In this document: piece after piece, positions 7,787 to 15,768 of the stretch
Position numbering within the stretch: position 1 is the first letter of the stretch
Layout: each line of letters opens with the position of its first letter
Assembly: GCF_000786105.1 (NCBI RefSeq)
Contig: NZ_JTEV01000004.1
Coordinates: 39,163 to 103,162, forward strand
Direction: 5' to 3'
DNA: 64,000 bases
From: Bdellovibrio sp. ArHS
GTDB lineage: Bacteria > Bdellovibrionota > Bdellovibrionia > Bdellovibrionales > Bdellovibrionaceae
Made by a program: the position numbers and the translations under genes
The notes under the pieces: generated by a model
The model's database searches: none
What the model was told of the DNA's origin: nothing
The model's input: only the letters and a program-made list of their open reading frames with translations

Positions 7787-8251
7787 CTATTTCAGTTTTT
7801 GTATTTTCGCGTCTTTCAATACGGTGACATCTGTATAGGAATTGGGGCCGTCGTTCACGGTCTTCACGACATCGACCAGTTCCAGGGAAGCACGGTCTTC
7901 AGCGTCCTGTTTGGGGAAAAGACGAATGATGTAGGTCGTGGTATCTTCGTCACTTCCCAGGATGACGTAAACTTGAAGAAATGGAAGTCCATCAGGTCCG
8001 CCAGCCAAAGATTTCAGCGAAGGGGTGTGCGACGCCAGGGCTGGTTCTAATTCAATATCCGTTGCCAACAATGTCACAGCTAATTTTTTATTGATCTGTA
8101 CTGTCACCTGATAATCATCGCCCAAATCAATTTTGTAGACGCCGGCAGAAAGACTACCAAGATCGGCACGATTCAGGGCCGCATGACTTGTTGTCGCAAA
8201 GAAAAGTATCGACGAAAGAGCGACGAACAACCATGTTTTCAACTTTTTCAC
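7787..8251 (-). CDS. Secreted protein of unknown family (154 aa)
   Basis: Translation starts at a GTG at 8251, preceded by AAAGGCGG. Residues 1-24 form a signal peptide ending SHA. The mature 130 residues look beta-rich (YQVTVQINKK, LQVYVILGSDE) with no Cys, so a small periplasmic or secreted beta-domain is likely. I recognise no family. A 16-bp palindrome at 8307-8322 sits in its upstream region. Confidence 0.7.
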   Translation of the reverse strand: MKKLKTWLFVALSSILFFATTSHAALNRADLGSLSAGVYKIDLGDDYQVTVQINKKLAVTLLATDIELEPALASHTPSLKSLAGGPDGLPFLQVYVILGSDEDTTTYIIRLFPKQDAEDRASLELVDVVKTVNDGPNSYTDVTVLKDAKIQKLK

Positions 8252-8306
8252 GGGAACCGCCTTTTTATAACTTTGGATTATTTTGTGCCGTTAGAATTTA
8301 TCGGTT

Positions 8307-8322
8307 TTTCCAATTTTGGAAA
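8307..8322. promoter_or_regulatory. 16-bp perfect palindrome (operator-like)
   Basis: TTTCCAATTTTGGAAA reads the same on both strands. It lies between the divergent genes starting at 8251 (-) and 8503 (+), about 55 bases ahead of the former, which suits a dimeric regulator site. Confidence 0.45.
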
Positions 8323-8402
8323 GAAGGGGAGCTCGGATTTGAAAAATAGAATCGTTCGTCAAAAAAATGGACAGTCGCGAACTAACAGATATTCTGATTT
8401 AA

Positions 8403-8424
8403 AAATTAGACCGAGGTCTAATTT
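8403..8424. promoter_or_regulatory. 22-bp palindrome (operator-like) before the YbdK-type gene
   Basis: AAATTAGACC and GGTCTAATTT are perfect 10-bp arms around GA. Directly next to them, AACGC (8425-8429) and GCGTT (8437-8441) form a second short repeat. The pair sits about 80-100 bases before the start at 8503, consistent with a TetR- or MarR-type operator. No regulator gene is adjacent. Confidence 0.5.
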
Positions 8425-8502
8425 AACGCGAGCAGAGCGTTATCATTCGTTTTTGTCGATATAAATTTGCCCTAACAAGAATCTTTCCCGTAGGGTGAAA
8501 TT

Positions 8503-9633
8503 ATGACGATACCAAATATTGCCTTCGGAAAATCGGAATCTCTGACGTTAGGGGTGGAAGTTGAATTGCAAATCATCAATCCCCAGACGCGTGATCTTTA
8601 TCCGATTTCTCCAGAAATTCTAGATGAGTGGTCGTTGCCGGGGCCGCACTTAAAGCCCGAGATTTTCCAAAGTATGTTGGAAATCGACACGCCTATTTGT
8701 CGCAATGTTCAAGAGGTGGAAGAAACACTTTTGCTTTCCTCTCGTGAGTTGCATCGCATTTGCCAGAAGGCGGGGGCACGCATTTCCTCCAATGGCACGC
8801 ATCCTTTTGCCCGGTGGCAGGATCGGATTTATTATCCTTCCGAGCGCTACGAATATATTATTGAGCGCAACCAACATATTGCCCGACGGCTGATGATCTA
8901 TGGGTTGCATGTCCATATTGGCATGAAAGATGGCGACCGCTGCATTCAGATGATGAATGAGTTTTTGTACTATCTGCCCCATCTCCTGGCGTTGTCGGCA
9001 AGTTCACCTTATTGGTCGGGACGAGATACTGGCCTCGCTTCTTCGCGCATCACTATTTTTGAATCGCATCCCGCCGGGGGGCACCCCTGCAAAGTCGAGA
9101 CGTGGGCGGATTTTGAAAGCATCATTTATAAACTGACTAAGAGTCGCAGTATTGAGAGCTTCAAAGACGTGTGGTGGGATCTTCGGCCGAGTCCTCACTA
9201 TGGGACACTCGAGATCCGTATTTGTGATGGTCTGCCAGGCATTCGCCGCACCTCTCGCCTGGTTTCTTTCATTCACTTGTTAGCGCGCTATCTGGAAAAA
9301 AGATTAGATAGTAATCAACAACGACCCACACCGCAGGATTGGTTGATCCGTGAAAACAAGTGGCGAGCTTCTCGCTATGGTTTGGACGCAGAAGTTCTGA
9401 TTGATAACGAGGGAAACACCAAGTCCGTGCGCCAAGATATATTGGATCTGATTTCGGAAATGAAAGAGGACGCGGCAGCCATGCGCTATGAACAATATCT
9501 TCAAGATATGGTCGAAAAAGACATGGCCTCGCCCAGTTATCAGGAACAGCGCGAGGTCTTTGCGCAAAACCAGTCTTTAGAGTCTGTGGTTGATTCTTTG
9601 TGTGACTACTTCGAAAAAGATTTAAAAGTATAA
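8503..9633 (+). CDS. YbdK-type carboxylate-amine ligase (GCS2 family)
   Basis: The 376-residue protein opens with LTLGVEVELQIINPQTRDL, the substrate and metal-binding start of the glutamate-cysteine ligase 2 fold. Later YGLHVHIGM and GTLEIRICDG match conserved active-site strands. E. coli YbdK has weak glutamate-cysteine ligase activity and an uncertain natural substrate; 370-380 residues is the usual length. AGGGTG lies ahead of the ATG. The gene stands alone, with palindromes upstream and a two-way terminator behind it. Confidence 0.88.
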   Translation: MTIPNIAFGKSESLTLGVEVELQIINPQTRDLYPISPEILDEWSLPGPHLKPEIFQSMLEIDTPICRNVQEVEETLLLSSRELHRICQKAGARISSNGTHPFARWQDRIYYPSERYEYIIERNQHIARRLMIYGLHVHIGMKDGDRCIQMMNEFLYYLPHLLALSASSPYWSGRDTGLASSRITIFESHPAGGHPCKVETWADFESIIYKLTKSRSIESFKDVWWDLRPSPHYGTLEIRICDGLPGIRRTSRLVSFIHLLARYLEKRLDSNQQRPTPQDWLIRENKWRASRYGLDAEVLIDNEGNTKSVRQDILDLISEMKEDAAAMRYEQYLQDMVEKDMASPSYQEQREVFAQNQSLESVVDSLCDYFEKDLKV

Positions 9634-9667
9634 AAAATGCCCTGGAGCCAAAGTCTCAGGGCATTTT
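9634..9667. terminator. Bidirectional terminator
   Basis: AAAATGCCCTG (9634-9644) and CAGGGCATTTT (9657-9667) are perfect 11-base arms with A and T tracts outside. The hairpin serves both the forward ligase gene and the reverse Ser/Thr-rich gene. Confidence 0.9.
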
Positions 9668-9673
9668 CACTCC

Positions 9674-10066
9674 TTAGAAGGTGCTGGTACCACCGGGTGT
9701 TGAGGAGGGTGTTGTTGTCGAGGGACTTGCTGGGGTTGTTTGGTTTTGCAAATCCCGTTGGTTTTCTTCCATAGTTCTTTGCATTTCTAGTTGCGAGCGT
9801 TCCAGTTCACTTTGTCCCGGTTGCAAAGTGTTTTGTGAAGTTTGTGGACTGGTTGCGGGAGGCAGACCTTGGGGTCCTGTGGGCGCGCCACTCACGCTGG
9901 ACGTAGAGTTATCCAATGTCGAACCTGTATTTGTCGTGCTGGTGGTGGAAGAACCCGTTGTTGCTCCCGACGTAGTGCCCGTCGAGCTGGGTGACGTTGT
10001 CATCTGTCCCATTCCCGTACTAGCTGCAAAGAGGCTAGTCAGTGCGATAACAAGTAGAGTTTTCAT
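9674..10066 (-). CDS. Secreted Ser/Thr/Gln-rich low-complexity protein
   Basis: An AAGGAGG site precedes the ATG at 10066. A signal peptide of about 20 residues leads into a disordered chain with runs such as TTSGATTGSSTTSTT. A short charged helix follows (about residues 85-107, ELERSQLEMQR) and then a Thr/Pro/Ser tail. It may be a periplasmic linker or surface protein. No family is recognised, and composition bias makes homology hard to trust. Confidence 0.7.
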   Translation of the reverse strand: MKTLLVIALTSLFAASTGMGQMTTSPSSTGTTSGATTGSSTTSTTNTGSTLDNSTSSVSGAPTGPQGLPPATSPQTSQNTLQPGQSELERSQLEMQRTMEENQRDLQNQTTPASPSTTTPSSTPGGTSTF

Positions 10067-10162
10067 AAAAACCTCCTTGATTCCTATTGCAGGTTTTATT
10101 GTCTCGCTCTTTGGTCGTCCTTCCTAGAAATCCTCCGACAAACTCCACTTAGGGTTGGAAAA

Positions 10163-10198
10163 ATAAAAGCTCTCTCCATATCTGAAGAGAGCTTTTAT
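10163..10198 (-). terminator. Terminator after the PfpI-like gene
   Basis: ATAAAAGCTCTCT (10163-10175) pairs perfectly with 10186-10198. On the reverse strand the stem is followed by a T-rich stretch. It ends the unit formed by the BON and PfpI-like genes. Confidence 0.9.
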
Positions 10199-10219
10199 CG
10201 GAAATGTAAAATAACAAAT

Positions 10220-10798
10220 TTAAATCGAGGCATCAATTCCGGGACGCTGCATGTGTCGGCCTTCCGCAAATTCCTCGATCATTTTTCGATTGAAGGCCGG
10301 AATATCATCGGGACCACGACTTGTGACCAAGCCATTGTCGGTGACGACTTCTTCGTCCTGCCAGTTCGCGCCGGCGTTTTTCAAGTCGGTTTTGACCGAA
10401 GAATAAGATGTCATGCGGCGGCCTTTCACAGTGCCGGCTTCGATAAGAAGTTGAGGCCCGTGGCAAATCGCGGCAATGGGTTTTCCCGATTCTGCGAACT
10501 TCTTTGTGAACTCGACGGCTTTTTTGTCATTGCGAAGTTTGTCGGGATTCATCACGCCCCCTGGTAGCATCAAACCATCGTAGTCTTCAGGACGGGCTTT
10601 TTCGACGGTCACATTCACGTCAATGCTTTTTCCCCAATCCGTTTTCGCCCAGGCTTTGATTTTTCCTTCCTGCAACGAGATGATCGTGGTTTTGGCTCCG
10701 GCTTCATCTAAAGCTTTTTTGGGTTCGAACAATTCGGATTCTTCAAAACCATCGGTAGCGAGAATTGCGATATTTTTTCCTTTAAGTGATTGTGCCAT
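10220..10798 (-). CDS. DJ-1/PfpI family protein
   Basis: The 192-residue protein has the class I glutamine amidotransferase-like fold of DJ-1/PfpI. It shows IAILATDGFEESEL at the N-terminus, LPGGVMNPD, and the nucleophile elbow AAICHGPQLL with its Cys. Relatives act as glyoxalases, deglycases or peptidases in stress protection. AAGGAG lies before the ATG. It follows the BON-domain gene by 21 bases and shares its transcript, which fits a stress role. Confidence 0.93.
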   Translation of the reverse strand: MAQSLKGKNIAILATDGFEESELFEPKKALDEAGAKTTIISLQEGKIKAWAKTDWGKSIDVNVTVEKARPEDYDGLMLPGGVMNPDKLRNDKKAVEFTKKFAESGKPIAAICHGPQLLIEAGTVKGRRMTSYSSVKTDLKNAGANWQDEEVVTDNGLVTSRGPDDIPAFNRKMIEEFAEGRHMQRPGIDASI

Positions 10799-10819
10799 TT
10801 CTATCTCCTTAATTCGTTT

Positions 10820-11569
10820 TTAATGTCGTGGGGTGGTTCGGCCTTTTTTGGAGGTCGTTTTTTCGATGGACGGTGAGGCGGGAAGGCTGTCTTCTTCAGC
10901 TTCTTTTTTTACGCGAATGTTGTTGACGATGTCTTTGACTCCCAAACAGCTTTCTGCGCAGTCTTCTGCAAGATGTTTCATTTTACGTTCGGGCACGGTG
11001 CCGGCCAAAGTGACGATGCCGTTGTCCACATCCACTTCAATATCTTGGGCGTCGATAAGTCCGTGGCGCGTGAGTCCTTCACAAACCTCCTCTTTGATGC
11101 GCTCATCGGTGCGTGTGAAGCCGCGGGGACCTTTGCCATAATACTGTCCTTGCGTTGCGGACTCTTGCTGGTTGGTGAAATAGCTTGATGACGAAGAAGA
11201 CCCGATAAAGCCCGATGAGGGAGCATAGGCTGCCGAAGCGGGGTTGTATTCGCCATAGTTTTGCCGATACGCCTTGTCCAGTTCTTCGCGGTATTCCGAT
11301 GAGCCCTGATAACGTGGTCGCGGATAGGCCCGGCCGGTGTAGTCGTAGGACGAATCGTAGCTTCTTTTTTGATAATAGTCGGTCGGGCGCGAATATTCAG
11401 AGCGGTCATCGCGACGCAAAGTCTGACGTTCCTCTGAAAACGGCGGATCATTTCTGTAACCGGATCTTTCATCCATGGGGTCGCGCTCATACCAGTCCTC
11501 GCGCTCATCAATTCGGCGGGGACGGTTTTCTTGCTTACGTCCATGTGAACTTCGGGGTTGCTGTGCCAT
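10820..11569 (-). CDS. Cytoplasmic BON-domain protein with Arg/Tyr-rich N-terminus
   Basis: AGGAGG precedes the ATG at 11569. Of 249 residues, the first about 140 are disordered and rich in Arg, Asp, Tyr and Ser, with no signal peptide. A BON domain follows at about 150-220, starting RTDERIKEEV and containing VDNGIVTLAGTVPER. The tail is basic. BON domains bind phospholipid or act in osmotic stress proteins such as OsmY. It shares an operon with the PfpI-like gene and is divergent from a second, secreted BON protein. Confidence 0.88.
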   Translation of the reverse strand: MAQQPRSSHGRKQENRPRRIDEREDWYERDPMDERSGYRNDPPFSEERQTLRRDDRSEYSRPTDYYQKRSYDSSYDYTGRAYPRPRYQGSSEYREELDKAYRQNYGEYNPASAAYAPSSGFIGSSSSSSYFTNQQESATQGQYYGKGPRGFTRTDERIKEEVCEGLTRHGLIDAQDIEVDVDNGIVTLAGTVPERKMKHLAEDCAESCLGVKDIVNNIRVKKEAEEDSLPASPSIEKTTSKKGRTTPRH

Positions 11570-11771
11570 CGTGTTCCTCCTGGAGTTGGAAATTCAAGTC
11601 TCAGCATGAAATAGAAATCTTTTTGAAACACATTACATTTTTGAACGACTAGTGACATTCGTCAGAGCTTTGTCCGTAGATGATGCTATCAAACACGGTG
11701 AGTGAGTTTTCATCTTGTCTTATGATTAAAGCGGTCGCAAAAAAAACGAGAATCAAAAACTGGAGGTCATT

Positions 11772-12317
11772 ATGAAAAAAAGTATTATCACAATACTTGC
11801 GGTGGGACTGAGTTCTTCTTTGGCGTTCGCTATTGGGGAAAACATGACAGACACGGAGCTGGCAACCAAGTCTCTGGGAAGTTCTTTAGACAGGGAAGCC
11901 AATGGCACGAACAGGGGTTCGTCAAGTCGATCTGCAAGGGAAAGCAATTATGATCGATCGATGCGAAACTCTGAAACCAGCCGGGAACCATCTGGCATGT
12001 CTTCGTCTTCATCATCGGGACGCCGTAACTCTTATGGTGCAGGAGCTGTCGGAGGTGCCGCAGGGGTGACAGCCATGGATCAAGCCTCCATGGGTCAGTC
12101 AGACACCGATCTGACACGCCGAGTGCGCCAGCAACTGGTGAATGACCCTGGACTTTCTGTGCGCGCAAAAAATATTACAGTTATATCTGAAAACGGAAAT
12201 ATTACTTTGAAGGGTGCCGTGGCGACAAATCAGGAAAAAGCGCGCGTTGAAGAACTGGCTGGGCGGGTTCAGGGCGCTAGGAATGTAGATAATCAAACTG
12301 AAGTTTCAAATTATTAG
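11772..12317 (+). CDS. Periplasmic BON-domain protein
   Basis: TGGAGG precedes the ATG. Residues 1-20 are a signal peptide ending AFA. A Ser/Arg-rich disordered part (about 30-90) and a Gly/Ala segment lead into one BON domain at about 112-180, with DLTRRVRQQLVNDPGLS and GNITLKGAV. The layout resembles a one-domain OsmY-like envelope stress protein. It is followed 23 bases later by a glycine-zipper stress protein, probably in the same transcript. Confidence 0.88.
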   Translation: MKKSIITILAVGLSSSLAFAIGENMTDTELATKSLGSSLDREANGTNRGSSSRSARESNYDRSMRNSETSREPSGMSSSSSSGRRNSYGAGAVGGAAGVTAMDQASMGQSDTDLTRRVRQQLVNDPGLSVRAKNITVISENGNITLKGAVATNQEKARVEELAGRVQGARNVDNQTEVSNY

Positions 12318-12340
12318 ATTGTAAAATCAAGGAGGTCGTT

Positions 12341-12919
12341 ATGCCTAAACAAGGTAGAAAAGTGGTGTTTGGTATTTTTCAAAATCGTTCAGGTCTGGAA
12401 AGCTGCGTGAGCAGCTTAAAGGTAGAAGGCTTCCGTCCCGAGGACGTCTCTGTTCTGATGCCCGATAAAGGGGATACAGCCACCTTCGCGCATGAAAAAG
12501 GGACTAAAGCCCCAGAAGGTGCGGCGGTCGGTAGCGGCACTGGCGCGGTCGTCGGTGGAACGTTGGGGTGGCTAGCCGGTATCGGGGCGATTGCGACCAT
12601 ACCTGCTTTCGGTCCTCTTGTTGCCGCGGGTCCGATCATGGCCGCTCTGGCGGGATTGGGAGTCGGAGGCGCCGTGGGTGGAATTGCTGGCGCTCTGGTG
12701 GGAATCGGAATGCCCGAATATGAAGCCAAAAGATATGAAAAATTTGTGAAAGAAGGCGGCATCCTTCTTTCCGTTCATGTTGATGATTCGGATTGGGAAG
12801 AAAAAGCGGAAAGAATTCTTGAGACCTGTGGAGCCAAAGATATTTCCAGCTCCTCTGAAGTCAGTCAAAAAACGGCGGATGAACGAGCCAGCGAAAAAAA
12901 TCGTTCGCAACAGATTTAG
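12341..12919 (+). CDS. Glycine-zipper stress protein (YflT/GSP17M-like)
   Basis: CAAGGAGGTCGTT precedes the ATG. Residues 1-50 form a small alpha/beta domain (VVFGIFQNRSGLESCV, FRPEDVSVLMP) like the general stress protein 17M N-terminus. A long Gly/Ala membrane-prone stretch (about 60-130) follows with two hydrophobic segments. The C-terminal part again has beta/alpha character (GGILLSVHVDD). Such proteins are linked to heat, cold or salt stress. A terminator follows directly. Confidence 0.8.
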   Translation: MPKQGRKVVFGIFQNRSGLESCVSSLKVEGFRPEDVSVLMPDKGDTATFAHEKGTKAPEGAAVGSGTGAVVGGTLGWLAGIGAIATIPAFGPLVAAGPIMAALAGLGVGGAVGGIAGALVGIGMPEYEAKRYEKFVKEGGILLSVHVDDSDWEEKAERILETCGAKDISSSSEVSQKTADERASEKNRSQQI

Positions 12920-12939
12920 TTTTGAGTCTGTTTCCCTCG

Positions 12940-12970
12940 AAGACCCCCTCGAATCCGAGGGGGTCTTTTC
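12940..12970 (+). terminator. Strong intrinsic terminator
   Basis: GACCCCCTCG (12942-12951) and CGAGGGGGTC (12956-12965) form a 10-bp stem with a 4-base loop, followed by a T-rich run. It ends the BON and glycine-zipper unit. It also shows that the longer frame opening at 12922 is not the true start of the next gene. Confidence 0.93.
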
Positions 12971-12999
12971 TTTTAAGCTCATCGATTCCGGAGGCCGGT

Positions 13000-14052
13000 T
13001 TGAAAAAACGCACACTCATCATTCTTCTTTTTTTGCTCGTCGCTTTTCGTATCGCGCTTCCTTACCTTATTTTATATCCGCTCAATATATTTCTTGGGGA
13101 TTTTTCAAAAGTGTTTTTGATTCGCGCCGACGATCTCAGTTTAAGTTTTCTGCGCGGCGCCTATCGTCTGGAGGGAATTGAAGCTAAAGTTAAAGATCCT
13201 TCCTTTCGGTTTTTAAAGGTTGAATATGTTGATGTCTCTTTAGCGTGGCGCGATCTGCTCCATGGAAATCTTCGCACGGATATGGTGATCGAAGGCTTAC
13301 AGTTGGAGTTGAGCAATCAACTTATGGAGGCCGTCAAAAAGAACGCAGAACAATCTGTCAAAGACACGCAAAAACTTGGTAAGAAGGTTTTGCCGATTCG
13401 TATCTCCAGTATTGAGATTAAAAACTCGGAGGTGTCTATCGCCGATGTCAAAGGGCTGCCGGAAGAGCTGAAGATCAAGGTCACACAAATGGAAGGTCGG
13501 GTGAGCAACGCCACCGCGACAGAGAAGGACCCGATCACGTTAGCTAAGATCAAGGCGGTTCTGCAAGACTCTGCGACCATGTACGCCGTGGGGGAAGTGA
13601 ATCAGTGGAAGGTCCCGGCGGAGTGGCTCCTTTCATTTGAGGTGAAAGAATTTGATATCACCTCTTTGAATCCTTTTCTGACCCATAAACTGCCCTTGAG
13701 TTTCAAAAGCGGAAAAATGGATGTCTATGCGGAAGTGAAGGGAGCAGATAATGCGCTTCAGGGGTATGCAAAACCCTTTATTAAAAATATGCAGGCCGTG
13801 GGGAATAAAAAAGACTTTCAAGGAGTCAAACATTTCGGGATTGAAATCTCGGGAGAACTGGCCAATTTGATCTTTAGCAGAAAATCTGACAAAACGGTCG
13901 CGACGAGAGTGAACTTTTCATATGAAAAAGGAACACTGAATTTGGACAAGGCTGGCATTGTGAAAAGCGCTTTGGAGCATGGCTACACCAAGGAACTTCC
14001 CACCGGTCTTGAAAACAAATATCAAATGGATAGAAACCCAAAAGGAAAATAG
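13000..14052 (+). CDS. AsmA/DUF748-like envelope protein
   Basis: I choose a TTG start at 13000 because CGGAGG lies 5 bases before it and the protein then begins MKKRTLIILLF, a clean membrane anchor. The ATG at 12922 would place the start inside the upstream terminator. Of about 350 residues, the rest is beta-strand rich and carries DUF748/AsmA features (LRGAYRLEGIEAKVKD, VEYVDVSLAWRDLLHGNL). AsmA-like proteins span the periplasm and move phospholipids or aid outer-membrane assembly. A related gene lies at 60056-62032. Confidence 0.78.
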   Translation: MKKRTLIILLFLLVAFRIALPYLILYPLNIFLGDFSKVFLIRADDLSLSFLRGAYRLEGIEAKVKDPSFRFLKVEYVDVSLAWRDLLHGNLRTDMVIEGLQLELSNQLMEAVKKNAEQSVKDTQKLGKKVLPIRISSIEIKNSEVSIADVKGLPEELKIKVTQMEGRVSNATATEKDPITLAKIKAVLQDSATMYAVGEVNQWKVPAEWLLSFEVKEFDITSLNPFLTHKLPLSFKSGKMDVYAEVKGADNALQGYAKPFIKNMQAVGNKKDFQGVKHFGIEISGELANLIFSRKSDKTVATRVNFSYEKGTLNLDKAGIVKSALEHGYTKELPTGLENKYQMDRNPKGK

Positions 14053-14061
14053 GAGTGAGTT

Positions 14062-14628
14062 ATGAACGTGAAGCTGATGTCTCTGTGTTTAGTATCGACC
14101 TTTGTTTTTGGTTGTGCCACTGAAGAAAAAAAAGAGGCGGAAAAAACCGCTGCTGCCCCAGGGCCCAGTATTGAGGCCAAACAAGTGGCAGCCGAAGAAG
14201 AGTCCTCCTATGTGACCGAGTTTGCGTTTAAAAAAGGTTCGGCCACGTTATCAGAAGGCATGAAGAAGAATATTCTGCAGGTGGTAAATCAGGCGAAGAA
14301 GCGTGGTGATGTGAAAGAGTTTAAGGTGATCACCTGGGGCGATTCGGAATATCCTTCCACCCACACCGAAAAGCTATCAAAGGCCGAGGTGGAACTGGTT
14401 AAAAAAAGAAATACGGCGATCCGCAGATATATCGAGGCCGCGAGCAAAGGTGTTGATGTTGAAACTTACAGCATGGCGGAACGACCCAATGCTTTGCAGG
14501 AAATGTTTAATACCGCAGATGCACGCGTGAAAAAATCTTTGGAAGTTGCGGGTGTGCCGACAACCGACACCGCTGTCAAAACGCCGTCGAAGGCTTCAAA
14601 GTCCATTGTGATGGCCATCACTGAATAG
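14062..14628 (+). CDS. Lipoprotein of an OmpA-like pair
   Basis: The N-terminus ends FVFGC at residue 18, an acceptable lipobox. After an acidic linker, residues about 50-160 form an OmpA-C-like region with TEFAFKKGSATLSEG and a basic helix KKRNTAIRRYIE. It closely matches the product of 15192-15737, and both share ERPNALQ. The classical peptidoglycan-binding motif is not clear, so cell-wall binding is not shown. It follows the AsmA-like gene by 9 bases and is probably co-transcribed. Confidence 0.75.
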   Translation: MNVKLMSLCLVSTFVFGCATEEKKEAEKTAAAPGPSIEAKQVAAEEESSYVTEFAFKKGSATLSEGMKKNILQVVNQAKKRGDVKEFKVITWGDSEYPSTHTEKLSKAEVELVKKRNTAIRRYIEAASKGVDVETYSMAERPNALQEMFNTADARVKKSLEVAGVPTTDTAVKTPSKASKSIVMAITE

Positions 14629-14830
14629 CGTTTTCTTTTTGTCATTCGTAGGCGGCCCAGGCGGAATTATTCCCCTTAAGCTGTGGGGCAAGATGGGCCG
14701 TCCCTAGGCAGAAAATCTTTCGTCTCTTTTTTATTCGATCTCACTGTCTTTTCTTCTTGGTCCGATTCCTGCTTTACAGAATGTGCAGTCGCTCTTCCTG
14801 TGATTGCACTAAAACAAAAAAGGAGAAAGC

Positions 14831-15118
14831 ATGACGCCTTCTAACAATCCCGAACAACGAGGTCCTACTCATGGAGCACAAAACACGCAACACTTCGGTT
14901 CCCAAACCGGAAATTCCAATCAACCCCTCAAATTCGGGGAAGGGTCCAGAAATCCGCAAGGAGGATCAAATCAACAACAGGGGAACCAATCCCGAAATCC
15001 CAACCAAACCAGTCAATCCAACCAACAGGGATCAAACTCCGGAAGTCAAAGAGGATCCTCAGGTTCGAATCAAAACCAGGGTCAGAATATGGGCGGCTCA
15101 CGCTCAGACAAACGTTAG
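14831..15118 (+). CDS. Gln/Asn/Gly/Ser-rich small protein
   Basis: AAGGAG lies at good distance before the ATG. The 95-residue chain is almost only N, Q, G, S, P and R, with repeated NQ, GSN and RNP words and no hydrophobic segment. It should be intrinsically disordered and cytoplasmic. It sits between the two paralogous OmpA-like genes. A second overlapping frame in the same region lacks its own ribosome site. No family is recognised. Confidence 0.6.
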   Translation: MTPSNNPEQRGPTHGAQNTQHFGSQTGNSNQPLKFGEGSRNPQGGSNQQQGNQSRNPNQTSQSNQQGSNSGSQRGSSGSNQNQGQNMGGSRSDKR

Positions 15119-15143
15119 GCATTAATTTAGTTTAAACAGACGG

Positions 15144-15160
15144 GGCCCCGTGGTGGGGCC
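15144..15160 (+). terminator. Probable terminator after the Q/N-rich gene
   Basis: GGCCCC and GGGGCC form a 6-bp stem with a 5-base loop, followed by TTCTCT. The T tract is poor, so termination may be partial. Confidence 0.5.
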
Positions 15161-15191
15161 TTCTCTGATTATCAAGGAAAGGAAGTTTTCG

Positions 15192-15737
15192 ATGAAAATA
15201 ATCAACAAAGTCGCCGTAGGTTTCGCATTTCTCTCTTTGGTTTCAATGAAGGCTGCAGCCGCTGTGGACTCTGAAACGGAAACAGCTTCTAAAAATCTGG
15301 GCGCCGCGATGGTGACAGAAATTTCGTTTGACGAAGGTCAAGCGGCCTTAAATGACTCTGCGAAAGAAGAAATTCGTGGTTTGATTAAATCTGCGAAAGA
15401 AAGCGGCAAGATCGACGAACTAAAAGTGGCGGCCTGGGCCGACCGTGAATATCCCGCGAAGGACACCAAGGCTTCAAAGTCCGATATTGATCTTGCCAAA
15501 AAGCGCGGTGAAAACATCAAAGCATTTGTAAAAAAAGAACTCGCTGTCAATGACATCAATACGTACAACATGACCGAAAGACCCAACGCACTTCAGAAGT
15601 TCTTTAAAACGCCCACCGAAAAAACCAAAACAGCGCTTGAGCAAAGTGGTTCCGCGCCAAAAACTCAAGACGAAACCGGATTTTTCGGCCAGAAGGCCAA
15701 AGCCTCTAAGGCTGTGATTATGGTTTACATGGAGTAG
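15192..15737 (+). CDS. Secreted paralog of the OmpA-like lipoprotein
   Basis: The start at 15192 follows AAGGAAAGGAAG and opens a signal peptide ending AAA; the longer upstream frame has no ribosome site. The 181-residue product aligns along its length with the lipoprotein at 14062: TEISFDEGQAALND versus TEFAFKKGSATLSE, and TERPNALQ versus AERPNALQ. It lacks the lipobox Cys, so one copy should be membrane-tethered and the other soluble in the periplasm. A beta-barrel gene follows after 31 bases. Confidence 0.78.
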   Translation: MKIINKVAVGFAFLSLVSMKAAAAVDSETETASKNLGAAMVTEISFDEGQAALNDSAKEEIRGLIKSAKESGKIDELKVAAWADREYPAKDTKASKSDIDLAKKRGENIKAFVKKELAVNDINTYNMTERPNALQKFFKTPTEKTKTALEQSGSAPKTQDETGFFGQKAKASKAVIMVYME

Positions 15738-15768
15738 GTTTCGCAAAAACCTGTGAAGGAGGTCCCCC

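Noticed and set aside
8290..8330. CCGATAA upstream of the secreted gene at 8251 as a FliA promoter
   Set aside because: The -10 matches but the -35 position reads TCTTTCCA, so there is no -35 element; the palindrome explains the region better.
9681..10127. Forward 148-codon Val-rich frame
   Set aside because: It is the complement of the Ser/Thr-rich secreted gene, whose codon bias and ribosome site are on the other strand.
10978..11658. Reverse 226-codon frame overlapping the BON gene
   Set aside because: It is a shadow frame; the 10820-11569 frame has the BON domain and an AGGAGG site.
12922..12999. N-terminal extension of the AsmA-like gene from the ATG at 12922
   Set aside because: These codons lie within the strong terminator at 12940-12970; the TTG at 13000 has an ideal ribosome site and begins a membrane anchor.
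14871..15125. Second frame overlapping the Q/N-rich gene
   Set aside because: It has no ribosome site and its similar composition follows from the same repetitive DNA read in another frame.
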